A DNA stretch of 64,000 nt, from positions 2,944,501 through 3,008,500 of the forward strand of contig NZ_CP022121.1 in the NCBI RefSeq assembly GCF_002224645.1, in the 5' to 3' direction. The position numbers and the translations under genes were made by a program. The DNA comes from Dehalobacterium formicoaceticum. Lineage in GTDB: Bacteria; Bacillota; Dehalobacteriia; Dehalobacteriales; Dehalobacteriaceae. A model generated the notes under the pieces. That model was given only the letters and a program-made list of their open reading frames with translations. It was not told where the DNA came from and did no database searches. This document shows, piece after piece, positions 63,988-64,000 of the stretch. Within the stretch, counting starts at the first letter, position 1. Every line of letters starts with the position of its first letter.

Positions 63988-64000
63988 TCATATTCAAAAT

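Noticed and set aside
1-64000. CRISPR array, prophage or insertion sequence
   Set aside because: No regularly spaced repeats, phage structural genes or intact transposase were seen; the 45897 frame was considered as a transposase relic but lacks support.

Overview
The window reads as chromosome of an anaerobic, spore-forming Firmicute of the clostridial/Peptococcaceae type. The evidence is a SpoVA operon, germination protease Gpr, alpha/beta-type SASPs, YlbJ and SpoVB, combined with acetate kinase, ECF and sigma-54 regulation, and corrinoid-dependent methylamine methyltransferases with in-frame amber codons. I cannot name the species from this stretch.

Layout. 0-5 kb: end of a ferredoxin-type protein, a small membrane/MltG-like pair, then a DUF1657 / YetF-DUF1657 / spoVAC-spoVAD-spoVAE locus like the mobile spoVA2 operons. 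5-16 kb: accessory and housekeeping genes (acetyltransferase, glycosyltransferase plus PIG-L deacetylase, Fe-alcohol dehydrogenase, AlkA, guanine deaminase), a two-component system with a DUF2680 target sharing the same promoter architecture, and a YafQ/DinJ-type toxin-antitoxin unit beside a hicB remnant. 16-31 kb: tRNA-Leu, a conserved block (coaE, mutM, polA, capA-like, ECF sigma factor), then rpmF/yceD/ackA, ylbJ and rsmD. 31-41.5 kb: a structured-RNA candidate, two tiny spore-coat-like proteins, a cyanophycin operon (iadA-cphB-cphA), gpr and three small spore proteins, a FakA-like kinase and Asp23 pair, and rpmB. 56-64 kb: EF-G paralogue, SpoVB, SurE, LepB, FolE, QueE, QueD.

The most remarkable part is 41.9-56 kb. 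Two genes that look broken are complete when UAG is read as pyrrolysine: mtbB (dimethylamine methyltransferase, UAG at codon 350) and mttB (trimethylamine methyltransferase, UAG at codon 328). Around them are two corrinoid proteins, a non-pyrrolysine MttB homologue, an SNF-type Na+ symporter with a small partner, a TauE/SafE permease and a CBS-PAS-AAA+ sigma-54 activator. Near-perfect -24/-12 promoters precede mtbC and a decayed mtbCB copy upstream of mttB. Remnants of SNF, mttB, tauE, mtbC, mtbB and probably the regulator show that the cluster was duplicated and that the copies decayed in complementary fashion: one keeps mtbC-mtbB, the other keeps regulator and promoter.

Together the methylamine genes would demethylate trimethylamine and dimethylamine onto corrinoid proteins. 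The pyrrolysine synthesis and charging genes, tRNA-Pyl, a monomethylamine methyltransferase and the methyl-acceptor step are not in the window and must lie elsewhere. TAG is still used as an ordinary stop in about eleven genes here, several with a second stop close behind.
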